A program made the position numbers and the translations under genes. Shown piece after piece: positions 35,415 through 42,622 of a stretch of 64,000 bases of DNA. Origin of the DNA: Flavobacteriales bacterium UBA6057 (GTDB taxonomy: Bacteria > Bacteroidota > Bacteroidia > Flavobacteriales_G > Salibacteraceae); NCBI GenBank assembly GCA_002428995.1, contig DIYJ01000020.1, positions 55,063 through 119,062 of the forward strand, written 5' to 3'. Numbering within the stretch: the stretch's first letter is position 1; each line of letters starts with the position of its first letter. Below the pieces are notes generated by a model that did no database searches, was not told where the DNA came from, and saw only the letters and a program-made list of their open reading frames with translations.

Positions 35415-36221
35415 ATGGCGACCCAGGCAAAGAAGAAAACCACTACCGAAGCAACGGTAGAAGAAAAACTCAGAGCACTCTACAGACTTCAATTGATTGA
35501 CTCCTCCATCGACAAGCTTCGTACGGTAAGAGGTGAATTGCCTTTGGAAGTAGAAGATCTTGAGGATGATATCGCTGGCTTGGACACACGACTTTCAAAC
35601 CTTCAGTCTGAACTTGAGGAGCTTGAGAACAAGCTTGCAGATCGCAAGAATGCGATCGTTGACTCTAAAGAGTTGATCAAGAAGTATGAAGAGCAGCAGA
35701 AGAATGTGCGCAACAACAGAGAATTCGATTCACTTTCTAAGGAAATCGAATATCAAACATTGGAAATCCAGCTTTCTGAGAAGCGCATGAGAGAGTTTTC
35801 CGCTCAGATTGAGCAGAAGAAAGCCATCATGGATGAAGCTCAGCAGTCATTGGATGATCGCAAGAAAGATCTTGATCACAAGAAGGCCGAACTGAACGAC
35901 ATCATCAAGGAGACTCAGAAAGAAGAAGAGTTGCTCATGAACGCTTCGAAGGAAGCATCTGAGTACATCGAAGAGCGCTTGTTGAAAGCCTACAACCGTA
36001 TTCGTCACAGTGTGAAGAATGGTTTGGCAGTTGTTCCTGTTGAGCGCGGAAGCTCAGGAGGTTCATTCATCAAGATTCCACCACAGCGCCAGCTCGATAT
36101 TTCTGCACGCAAAAAGATCATCTCTGATGAGCACAGCGGACGAATCCTCGTAGATGCTGAACTGGCTGCCGAGGAAGAAGAAAAATTGAAGGAGCTAACT
36201 CAGAAGGCTGTTGTAGAATAG
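35415..36221 (+). CDS. COG1579-type coiled-coil protein with degenerate zinc ribbon (all four Cys lost)
   Basis: A 268-aa protein. Residues about 15-195 form a long antiparallel coiled coil. The C-terminal part retains the family's zinc-ribbon framework (IPPQRQLDI, ARKKII, GRILVD), but the two CxxC-type pairs are altered: the region that usually reads GxCGGCF is GSSGGSF, and the one that usually reads CEHCGRIL is DEHSGRIL. So zinc cannot be held by cysteines. The rest is well conserved, hence this is unlikely to be a decaying gene. The family is often linked to nucleic acids by annotation only. It sits in an operon after the Nif3-like gene, as in other Bacteroidota, and a strong terminator follows. 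Confidence 0.88.
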   Translation: MATQAKKKTTTEATVEEKLRALYRLQLIDSSIDKLRTVRGELPLEVEDLEDDIAGLDTRLSNLQSELEELENKLADRKNAIVDSKELIKKYEEQQKNVRNNREFDSLSKEIEYQTLEIQLSEKRMREFSAQIEQKKAIMDEAQQSLDDRKKDLDHKKAELNDIIKETQKEEELLMNASKEASEYIEERLLKAYNRIRHSVKNGLAVVPVERGSSGGSFIKIPPQRQLDISARKKIISDEHSGRILVDAELAAEEEEKLKELTQKAVVE

Positions 36222-36244
36222 TCGGTTAGCAAACAAAGCTTTTG

Positions 36245-36278
36245 AAAGCCCTTTCAGAGTATTCTGGAAGGGCTTTTT
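36245..36278 (+). terminator. Rho-independent terminator after the Nif3/zinc-ribbon-family operon
   Basis: AAAGCCCTT (36245-36253) pairs with AAGGGCTTT (36268-36276); the inner bases CAGA/TCTG continue the stem through a T-G wobble around loop GTAT, and T residues follow. It lies 24 bases after the stop codon. Confidence 0.88.
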
Positions 36279-36279
36279 G

Positions 36280-36560
36280 TTTTTTGGAGAATGTGCGATG
36301 TCCCGAAAGTGTTGCTATCAGAATACTGGTTGAGCTTTCCTGCGACACCGCTTTTCCGCTCCGCATGTTCAATACGCAGCAGGGACGCTTTGGTGGGCCT
36401 GATCCATCCAGGCAAATGCACACTGCCTGGCAGGTCATGCTGGCGTTCGAAGCAAGCCAAGCTCTTGTAAACAGCACTGCAAACCCAATTGATCCACAGT
36501 TTGACGTCAGCTATCTCCCAACGCTGCACTCCACGCTACTCAAAATTGCTGCGTGATCGT
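36280..36560. other. Gene-free stretch, possible dispersed repeat
   Basis: Short open frames exist on both strands, but none has a credible start, domain or codon bias, and they overlap each other. I recall similar intergenic sequence giving spurious small ORFs in other Bacteroidota genomes, so a repeat family is possible but unproven from a single copy. A small palindrome CTGCC-T-GGCAG lies near 36430. Confidence 0.35.
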
Positions 36561-36568
36561 CACCCTGA

Positions 36569-36756
36569 ACCGCCATAAGGATTCGCAGGCTGGCGGACCC
36601 CCACCAAGGGTCTCCGCCAGGTCATTCACCATGATGGCGGAGGCCCTAGTCCCCCATCCGCCAGTTCATCTTGCTATGCTCCGCCACTCTATTTACCACA
36701 GTGGCGGATGTTTTCACAACATGGATCCGCCAGGCAGTGGAAAACGGAGTGGCGGA
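36569..36756. repeat. Array of nine alternating TCCGCCA/TGGCGGA heptamers at about 22-bp spacing
   Basis: TGGCGGA occurs at 36591, 36635, 36702 and 36750. Its complement TCCGCCA occurs at 36613, 36657, 36680 and 36726, and a one-mismatch copy ACCGCCA at 36569. Successive starts differ by 22, 22, 22, 22, 23, 22, 24 and 24 bases. The exact copies can also be read as four stem-loops (36591-36619, 36635-36663, 36680-36708, 36726-36756), each with a 7-bp or longer stem, 15-17-nt loop and 15-17-nt linkers. The spacing is too regular for chance. It is neither coding nor a CRISPR array, because the repeat is only 7-8 bp. Confidence 0.8.
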
Positions 36757-36923
36757 TACAGCTTAGAGCTCACGCATTGTGTAGGAACGTGTCATGGCAA
36801 AACATCAACAGGTAACATTCATCAAATCAGTGAGGTTTCAAAAATGGGGCAAGAATGATCAATCATACTATCCCAAAGAAGCCTTGTTCGGCTCAACAGA
36901 CAGTAATGAGTGCTCCGTATGCA

Positions 36924-36950
36924 AACAAAAAAGGCCCGTTACCGGGCCTT
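36924..36950 (-). terminator. Rho-independent terminator of gltA
   Basis: AAGGCCCG (36931-36938) pairs with CGGGCCTT (36943-36950) around TTAC. On the minus strand the stem is followed by a T-rich run, 38 bases after the gltA stop. The flank on the other side is weaker (TTTTATA), so some bidirectional activity is possible. Confidence 0.85.
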
Positions 36951-36987
36951 TTATATGATCGTGCTCTTGAGACGAGCCGTGATTCGC

Positions 36988-38274
36988 TTATCGCTGATCG
37001 ATGGAAACGTAGTTTCTTTCGTTCTCACCGGTGTAGACCTGACGTGGACGTCCGATCGGCTCATTGTTGGAGCGCATCTCTCTCCACTGAGCTACCCATC
37101 CTGGGAGTCGGCCCATGGCGAACATCACCGTAAACATATTGGTAGGGATGCCCAGAGCTCGGTAAATGATTCCAGAGTAAAAGTCAACGTTTGGATAAAG
37201 CTTACGCTCTACGAAGTACTCATCTTCCAGGGCAGCCATTTCCAGCTTCTTGGCAATGTCGAGTACAGGATCGTTGACTCCAAGCTTACCGAGTACATCG
37301 TCAGCAGCTTTCTTGATGATGCGTGCTCTTGGATCGAAGTTCTTGTAAACGCGGTGTCCAAAGCCCATCAGACGGAATGGATCTTCCTTATCCTTCGCTT
37401 TTGCGAGGTACTTATCTACACTTCCTCCGTCAGCCTTGATGGCTTCCAGCATATCAATCACCGCTTGGTTAGCTCCACCGTGCAGTGGTCCCCAAAGCGC
37501 GTTGATTCCAGCGGAAACGGAAGCGTAGAGACTTGCATGTGAAGAACCTACGATGCGCACTGTTGAAGTTGAACAGTTTTGCTCGTGCTCAGCGTGAAGG
37601 ATCAACAACTTATCGAGAGCTGCTGCTACTGTAGGATCGATGTCGAGGTCTTCGGCTGGTGTGCCAAACATCATTCTCAGGAAGTTGCCACAGTAATCCA
37701 GGCTATTCTTTGGATAAACAATCGGCTGGCCGATTTCATTCTTGTAAGCCCATGCAGCCAATGTTGGCATCTTAGCGAGCAAACGGATGATGTTCATTCT
37801 CACCTCGTCAGCTGAACGGGTTGGGTCCAGTGATTCAGGATAGAACGCAGTCAAAGAAGTGACCAAAGAAGACAACACGCCCATTGGATGCGCATTGCTT
37901 GGGAAACCTTCGAGAATTCTCTTGAAATCTTCGTGAATCAGGGTATGGTAAGTGATGTCACTCGACCACTGCTTGTATTCCTCCTGCGTAGGAAGCTCAC
38001 CAAAAATGATCAGGTAAGCCACCTCAAGGAATGTAGACTTTTCTGCGAGCTGCTCAATCGGATATCCGCGGTAACGAAGGATGCCTTTTTCTCCATCCAA
38101 AAACGTAATTGCACTTTGCGTGGAACCGGTATTCTTATATCCCGGATCAATGGTAATCAACCCCGACTGACCTCTGAGTTTTGAAATATCCAACGCTCTT
38201 TCTTCCTCCGAACCGGTCACAACCGGCAATTTGTACACATTACCCTCGTAATGTAGCTCTGCAAAATCTGACAT
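36988..38274 (-). CDS. gltA: Citrate synthase
   Basis: A 428-aa type II (hexameric-like) citrate synthase that condenses oxaloacetate and acetyl-CoA at the entry to the TCA cycle. The active-site regions are present: SSHASLYASVSAGINALWGPLHGGAN with the first catalytic His, MGFGHRVYKNFDPRA with the second, and VDFYSGIIYRALGIP with the catalytic Asp. Length is normal. ATG at 38274. It is transcribed alone, with a promoter at 38335-38366, a palindrome over the likely start site, and a terminator at 36924-36950. Confidence 0.97.
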   Translation of the reverse strand: MSDFAELHYEGNVYKLPVVTGSEEERALDISKLRGQSGLITIDPGYKNTGSTQSAITFLDGEKGILRYRGYPIEQLAEKSTFLEVAYLIIFGELPTQEEYKQWSSDITYHTLIHEDFKRILEGFPSNAHPMGVLSSLVTSLTAFYPESLDPTRSADEVRMNIIRLLAKMPTLAAWAYKNEIGQPIVYPKNSLDYCGNFLRMMFGTPAEDLDIDPTVAAALDKLLILHAEHEQNCSTSTVRIVGSSHASLYASVSAGINALWGPLHGGANQAVIDMLEAIKADGGSVDKYLAKAKDKEDPFRLMGFGHRVYKNFDPRARIIKKAADDVLGKLGVNDPVLDIAKKLEMAALEDEYFVERKLYPNVDFYSGIIYRALGIPTNMFTVMFAMGRLPGWVAQWREMRSNNEPIGRPRQVYTGENERNYVSIDQR

Positions 38275-38319
38275 TCTTCTTTTTGAGTTTAACTTGATTC
38301 TTGTGGTTGACGGATACCC

Positions 38320-38334
38320 TCAGCCGAAGGCTGA
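38320..38334. promoter_or_regulatory. Palindrome TCAGCC-GAA-GGCTGA next to the gltA -7 box
   Basis: A perfect 6-bp inverted repeat that starts directly downstream of the gltA -7 box and so covers the expected transcription start. It may be an operator or a 5'-UTR hairpin. It has no T-run, so it is not a convincing terminator of eno. Confidence 0.45.
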
Positions 38335-38366
38335 CGAAAGTAATACCGGCTACTATCAATTACAAA
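38335..38366 (-). promoter_or_regulatory. gltA: gltA promoter (TTTG - 20 bp - TACTTTCG)
   Basis: On the minus strand, TTTG (38366-38363) and TACTTTCG (38342-38335) are separated by 20 bp, the expected Bacteroidetes spacing; the -7 box differs from TAnnTTTG at one base. It lies about 60 bases before the gltA ATG. Confidence 0.6.
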
Positions 38367-38375
38367 CAACGTGCT

Positions 38376-39662
38376 TTAAACAAAGTTGAAATTTCGCCCG
38401 GGGTAATAAGCGGTACTTCCGAGCTCCTCTTCAATCCTTAAAAGTCTGTTGTATTTAGCCACACGATCGCTCCTGGAAGCCGACCCTGTCTTGATTTGAC
38501 CTCTACCCAGCGCAACAGCTAAATCCGCAATGGTGGTGTCTTCTGTTTCACCACTTCGGTGGCTCATCACGGAGGTGTAACCATTGTTTTTAGCCAGTTC
38601 AACAGCCTCAATGGTTTCGGTCAAAGTACCGATCTGGTTCACCTTGATAAGGATCGAATTGGCGACTCCTTCATCAATACCCCGCTGCAGACGATTGGTA
38701 TTGGTAACAAAAAGATCATCTCCGACCAACTGAACCTTACCGGCCAGCTTATCCGTCAACGACTTCCATCCGCTCCAATCGTCCTCATCCATTCCATCTT
38801 CGATCGAGATGATCGGATACTTCGAGCACCAATCTGCCCAGAAATCGGCCATTTCTTCGGAAGACAGTTTCTGACCTGTGGATTTCTTGAAGACATACAT
38901 GCCGGACTCCTTGTCATAAAACTCACTGGAGGCAGCGTCCATGGCGATGTAAATATCATCTCCGGGCTGATATCCGGCAGTTTCAATAGCCTTCAACACA
39001 AACTCGATGGCTTCTACATTGGATCCCAGGTTGGGTGCAAAACCTCCTTCATCACCCACATTGGTCGAGTGTCCGCTGTCTTTCAACACCTTCTTCAGGT
39101 TATGGAAAACCTCGGTTCCCATTCGCAGGGCATCAGAAAAGGTATCTGCTCCTACGGGCATGATCATGAATTCCTGGAAATCGATCTTGTTATCGGCATG
39201 CGCTCCTCCGTTGAGGATATTCATCATCGGGATTGGCAGCGTTGAAGCCTGCACACCACCGATGTATCGATACAGTGGCATTCCGTGATCCTGAGCTGCA
39301 GCCTTTGCGAGGGCCATGGAAACGGCAAGGATGGCGTTCGCTCCCAGGTTGGCTTTATTAGGCGTCCCATCCAACCCGATTAAGTGACGATCAATGGCCG
39401 TTTGGCTGGAAATGAACACTCCATTCAGCTCTTTCGCAATGGTCTCATGAATGTTCTGAACAGCCTTCAAAACGCCTTTTCCCATGTATCTGGAAGGGTC
39501 GTTGTCGCGAAGCTCAACGGCTTCATGGATACCTGTAGACGCTCCAGAAGGAACTGCAGCAGTTCCGATGATTCCGGAATCTGTAATAACATCAACTTCT
39601 ACGGTGGGATTTCCACGAGAGTCCAGGATTTCCCTGGCCATGATCTGTGAAATGTGGCTCAT
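38376..39662 (-). CDS. eno: Enolase (phosphopyruvate hydratase)
   Basis: A 428-aa glycolytic enzyme that converts 2-phosphoglycerate to phosphoenolpyruvate. The N-terminal substrate loop VPSGASTGIHEAVELRD, the Mg2+-binding carboxylates (AMDAASSEFY, SIEDGMDEDDWSGW, VGDDLFVTN), the catalytic Lys in ILIKVNQIGTLTE, and MSHRSGETEDTTIADLAV are all in place. Length is normal. It starts one base after the carA stop, so it is co-transcribed with pyrimidine/arginine gene carA. Confidence 0.98.
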   Translation of the reverse strand: MSHISQIMAREILDSRGNPTVEVDVITDSGIIGTAAVPSGASTGIHEAVELRDNDPSRYMGKGVLKAVQNIHETIAKELNGVFISSQTAIDRHLIGLDGTPNKANLGANAILAVSMALAKAAAQDHGMPLYRYIGGVQASTLPIPMMNILNGGAHADNKIDFQEFMIMPVGADTFSDALRMGTEVFHNLKKVLKDSGHSTNVGDEGGFAPNLGSNVEAIEFVLKAIETAGYQPGDDIYIAMDAASSEFYDKESGMYVFKKSTGQKLSSEEMADFWADWCSKYPIISIEDGMDEDDWSGWKSLTDKLAGKVQLVGDDLFVTNTNRLQRGIDEGVANSILIKVNQIGTLTETIEAVELAKNNGYTSVMSHRSGETEDTTIADLAVALGRGQIKTGSASRSDRVAKYNRLLRIEEELGSTAYYPGRNFNFV

Positions 39663-39663
39663 G

Positions 39664-40782
39664 TTAAGCTGTAACTGTTTTATGTGATTTGATAAGATCT
39701 ATGAATTGATCAAACAGGTATCGCGAATCGTTCGGCCCTGCAGAAGATTCAGGGTGATATTGAACGGAAAAGGCTGGTTTTGCCTTGATTCGGATGCCTG
39801 CGAGTGTATTGTCATTCAGGTGGATGTGTGTCACCTCTAAATCGTCCCTGCCTTCGGCTTCTTCAAGGTTTACCACGAAGCCATGGTTTTGAGATGTGAT
39901 CTCGCAACTGCCGGTCTCCAGATTCTTGATGGGATGATTGATCCCCCGGTGTCCGTTATGCATCTTATAGGTAGAGAGTCCGTTGGCCAGAGCCAGCAAC
40001 TGGTGTCCGAGGCAAATGCCAAAGACAGGTGTCTCGGAATCCTGAAGCTTCTGGATTTCCGTTACCGCTTCTGGCATCGCGGCAGGATCACCAGGACCGT
40101 TGCTCAGCATGATACCATCGGGCTTCCAGCTCAGCACTTCCTCCGCGGGAGTAGCCAATGGGAACACCTTCAGGTAGGCACCTCGCTCAGCAAGACACCT
40201 CAAAATGTTCTTTTTCACACCGTAGTCCATCACGGCAATCCTGACCTCTGCATTCTCTTCTCCGAAGAAGTAAGGCTCAGTCGTACTCACCTTGGAAGAA
40301 AGCTCGAGACCTTCCATGGAAGGCACCTGGGCAAGTTGCTCCTTGAGGGCGTCAATGTCATCGCTCTCACTGGAGATGATGGCATTCATGGCTCCTTTGT
40401 CGCGAATATGCCTTACCAAGGCTCTGGTATCCACATCGGAGATGCCCACCATTCCCTGGCGGTCGAAGTAGTCCTGCACGGATTCTTCAGCCGACTCACG
40501 CGAAAAGATTTCTGAAAACTTTTTACAAACCAGGCCACTGATCTTCAATCCATCGGATTCCACTTCCTCTTCATGGGCTCCGTAGTTCCCAATGTGTGAG
40601 GGAGTCATCAATAAGATTTGCCCGAAATAGGATGGGTCTGTAAAGATCTCCTGATAACCGGTCATGCCGGTGTTAAAGGCAATCTCGCCTACCGTAGTTC
40701 CAATTTTCCCGGCAGCTTTGCCATGGTACACTGAACCGTCCTGAAGGACCAACACGGCTTTCTTTCCTTCTTTATACTTCAT
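39664..40782 (-). CDS. carA: Carbamoyl-phosphate synthase small (glutaminase) subunit
   Basis: A 372-aa subunit that hydrolyses glutamine to supply ammonia to CarB for carbamoyl phosphate, used in pyrimidine and arginine synthesis. The N-terminal CarA domain (VLVLQDGSVYHGKAAGKIGTTVGEIAFNTGMTGYQEI) precedes a class I glutaminase domain with nucleophile Cys in PVFGICLGHQLLALA and His/Glu in FSVQYHPESSAGP. Length is normal. carB is not in the window. The operon terminator of the ribosomal cluster lies just upstream; eno follows after one base. Confidence 0.97.
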   Translation of the reverse strand: MKYKEGKKAVLVLQDGSVYHGKAAGKIGTTVGEIAFNTGMTGYQEIFTDPSYFGQILLMTPSHIGNYGAHEEEVESDGLKISGLVCKKFSEIFSRESAEESVQDYFDRQGMVGISDVDTRALVRHIRDKGAMNAIISSESDDIDALKEQLAQVPSMEGLELSSKVSTTEPYFFGEENAEVRIAVMDYGVKKNILRCLAERGAYLKVFPLATPAEEVLSWKPDGIMLSNGPGDPAAMPEAVTEIQKLQDSETPVFGICLGHQLLALANGLSTYKMHNGHRGINHPIKNLETGSCEITSQNHGFVVNLEEAEGRDDLEVTHIHLNDNTLAGIRIKAKPAFSVQYHPESSAGPNDSRYLFDQFIDLIKSHKTVTA

Positions 40783-40799
40783 TGCTCAGAATTTGACAC

Positions 40800-40834
40800 A
40801 AAAAAAGAGGATAAGCTAAACACTCATCCTCTTT
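40800..40834 (-). terminator. Terminator of the ribosomal/rpoA-rplQ operon
   Basis: On the minus strand AAAGAGGAT (40834-40826) pairs with ATCCTCTTT (40812-40804), a 13-nt loop between, followed by TTTT. It stands 28 bases after the rplQ stop and before carA. Confidence 0.8.
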
Positions 40835-40861
40835 CTTATGAACATTAATGACGATCACCGA

Positions 40862-41497
40862 TCAGTTCGACTCCTTTTTGTCCTCCTTAGAGTCAGATGA
40901 ATCTGCCTCTTCCTTCTTCTCTTCTGCCTTCGCTTCAACCTTAGGAGCTTCTTTTGTCTCGGTTACTTCAGGAGTGGCTGCGGCTTCCTCCTTTGGCTCT
41001 TCGGTCTTTCCCTTCGCCTCTTCCTGCTTCTCCGCCTTGCTTGCATCACTGCCTCCGGCTGGAGCCGCTTTGTTGCTGCCACCTCTTCTTGAACGTCTTG
41101 TTTTCGTCTTCGCAGACTTACCTTCCTTGGTGTAGATTTCGTTGAAATCTACCAACTCAATGAGACACATTTCTGCAGAGTCACCAGCACGAAATCCTGT
41201 CTTGATGATACGAGTGTATCCACCCGGACGATCAGCCACCTTCGGTGCTACTTCACGAAACAGTTCTGTCACCGCATCCTTGTTCTGCAAGTAGCTGAAT
41301 ACTACTCTACGAGAGTGCGTTGTATCGCTCTTGGACTTAGTGATCAAAGGCTCCACATACCTGCGCAGTGCCTTGCCTTTCGCCAGCGTAGTATTGATCT
41401 GCTTATGCTCGATCAGTGCGCTTGCCAAGTTTGCCAACAGGGCTCTTCTGTGACCTGTCTTTCTGCTTAGCTGATTGATTTTGTTCTGATTTCTCAT
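40862..41497 (-). CDS. rplQ: 50S ribosomal protein L17 with long charged C-terminal extension
   Basis: A 211-aa protein. Residues 1 to about 120 are the normal L17 fold (NQLSRKTGHRRALLANLASALIEHKQINTTLAKGKALR). From about residue 125 to the end there is a low-complexity tail rich in Lys, Glu, Ala and Ser, first basic (TKTRRSRRGG) and then mainly acidic. L17 elsewhere is usually about 115-130 aa. It is the last gene of the alpha operon, 28 bases after rpoA, and is followed by a terminator. Confidence 0.95.
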   Translation of the reverse strand: MRNQNKINQLSRKTGHRRALLANLASALIEHKQINTTLAKGKALRRYVEPLITKSKSDTTHSRRVVFSYLQNKDAVTELFREVAPKVADRPGGYTRIIKTGFRAGDSAEMCLIELVDFNEIYTKEGKSAKTKTRRSRRGGSNKAAPAGGSDASKAEKQEEAKGKTEEPKEEAAATPEVTETKEAPKVEAKAEEKKEEADSSDSKEDKKESN

Positions 41498-41525
41498 CTC
41501 TTGTCTCTCTGATCAGGTAAACTGA

Positions 41526-42518
41526 TTATTCTTTATCCAACATGTATTTAGACACGTTCATACCAAAGTGAAGTCCCTTGGAGTGAACGAGATCTTCCAA
41601 TTCCGTCAACGACTTCTTACCGAAGTTGCGGAACTTCAAAAGATCATTCTTCTCATAAGTAACGAGGTCACCCAACGTTTCTACATCGGCCGCTTTCAAA
41701 CAGTTCAGAGCTCGTACGGAAAGATCCATATCTACAAGCTTTGTCTTGAGCAACTGACGCATGTGAAGCGTGTTCTCGTCCAATTCCTCTTCTGCCTTCT
41801 TCTCAACCTGATCCAGCGTGATACGCTCGTCAGAGAACAGCATGAAGTGGTGGATCAAAATCTTAGCTGCTTCTTTCAAAGCATCCTTAGGATGTACTGA
41901 TCCATCTGACTCGAGCTCGATGATGAGCTTTTCGTAGTCAGTCTTTTGCTCTACACGATAGTTCTCAATGGTGTACTTCACATTGCGAATAGGTGTAAAG
42001 ATGGAATCAAGGAATACAGTGCCTAGCGCTGCATTAGGTACTCTGTTCTCTTCAGAAGGAACATAACCGCGACCCTTTTCGATGGTCACCTCCAGCTCGA
42101 GGTTTACAGACTCATCCATGTGGCAAATCACATGATCGGGATTCAACACCTGGAAAGAACTGGTGAACTTACCAATGTCTCCTGCCGTGAACGTATCCTG
42201 ACCTTTTACCTTGATGCGAACCTTCTCGGTTTCTTCTTCCTTGATCTGTTGCTTGAAACGAACCTCTTTCAGGTTGAGGAGAATCTCAGTAACATCTTCG
42301 ATTACACCTTTAATAGTGCTGAACTCATGGTCAACACCTTCAATGCGCACCGCTGTCACTGCGAATCCTTCCAAAGACGAAAGGAGAATTCTTCTGAGAG
42401 CGTTTCCTATGGTGATCCCGTAACCGGGCTCGAGTGGACGGAATTCAAATTGCCCGATCTTGTCATCTGATTGAATCATGATGACCTTGTCCGGTCTTTG
42501 AAAATCTAAAATTGCCAT
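41526..42518 (-). CDS. rpoA: DNA-directed RNA polymerase subunit alpha
   Basis: A 330-aa alpha subunit. The N-terminal assembly domain has EPGYGITIGNALRRILLSSLEGFAVTAVRIEGVDHEFSTIKGV. The C-terminal domain (about 255-330) has DLSVRALNCLKAADVETLGDLV and the helix-hairpin-helix FGKKSLTELEDLV used for UP-element and activator contacts. The ATG at 42518 is preceded by TGAAGAA (42530-42524), complementary to a hairpin loop upstream; see the RNA element. Confidence 0.98.
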   Translation of the reverse strand: MAILDFQRPDKVIMIQSDDKIGQFEFRPLEPGYGITIGNALRRILLSSLEGFAVTAVRIEGVDHEFSTIKGVIEDVTEILLNLKEVRFKQQIKEEETEKVRIKVKGQDTFTAGDIGKFTSSFQVLNPDHVICHMDESVNLELEVTIEKGRGYVPSEENRVPNAALGTVFLDSIFTPIRNVKYTIENYRVEQKTDYEKLIIELESDGSVHPKDALKEAAKILIHHFMLFSDERITLDQVEKKAEEELDENTLHMRQLLKTKLVDMDLSVRALNCLKAADVETLGDLVTYEKNDLLKFRNFGKKSLTELEDLVHSKGLHFGMNVSKYMLDKE

Positions 42519-42523
42519 CTGTT

Positions 42524-42604
42524 TTCTTCAGTTTTAATTGGGTCTAAGTGTCTTCGTTTTGTTGCTTGAAGAAGGGCAACAAAACCTTTCTGCATAAACC
42601 CAAT
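42524..42604 (-). ncRNA. Candidate structured leader between rpsD and rpoA (possible pseudoknot)
   Basis: On the mRNA, an outer helix ATTGGGTTTA (42604-42595) with TAGACCCAAT (42546-42537; one G-T) encloses a perfect inner helix TTTTGTTGC (42584-42576) with GCAACAAAA (42565-42557). The 10-nt inner loop contains TTCTTCA, which complements TGAAGAA (42530-42524) placed 6 to 12 bases before the rpoA ATG. Such pairing would cover the ribosome-binding region. It is not a terminator: no U run. Position next to rpsD suggests S4-linked control of rpoA/rplQ, by analogy with S4 control of the E. coli alpha operon, but this is inference. Confidence 0.5.
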
Positions 42605-42622
42605 GATTGATTTAGTTACTTC

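Noticed and set aside
36569..36756. CRISPR array
   Set aside because: The regular spacing invites this reading, but the repeated unit is only 7-8 bp, orientation alternates, and no cas genes or leader are nearby.
36242..36858. Small proteins encoded in the gene-free stretch before gltA
   Set aside because: The open frames overlap on both strands, have no RBS or known domain, and one passes straight through the hairpin array.
38320..38334. Intrinsic terminator of eno
   Set aside because: The hairpin has no T-run on either side and sits against the gltA -7 box; an operator or leader role is likelier.
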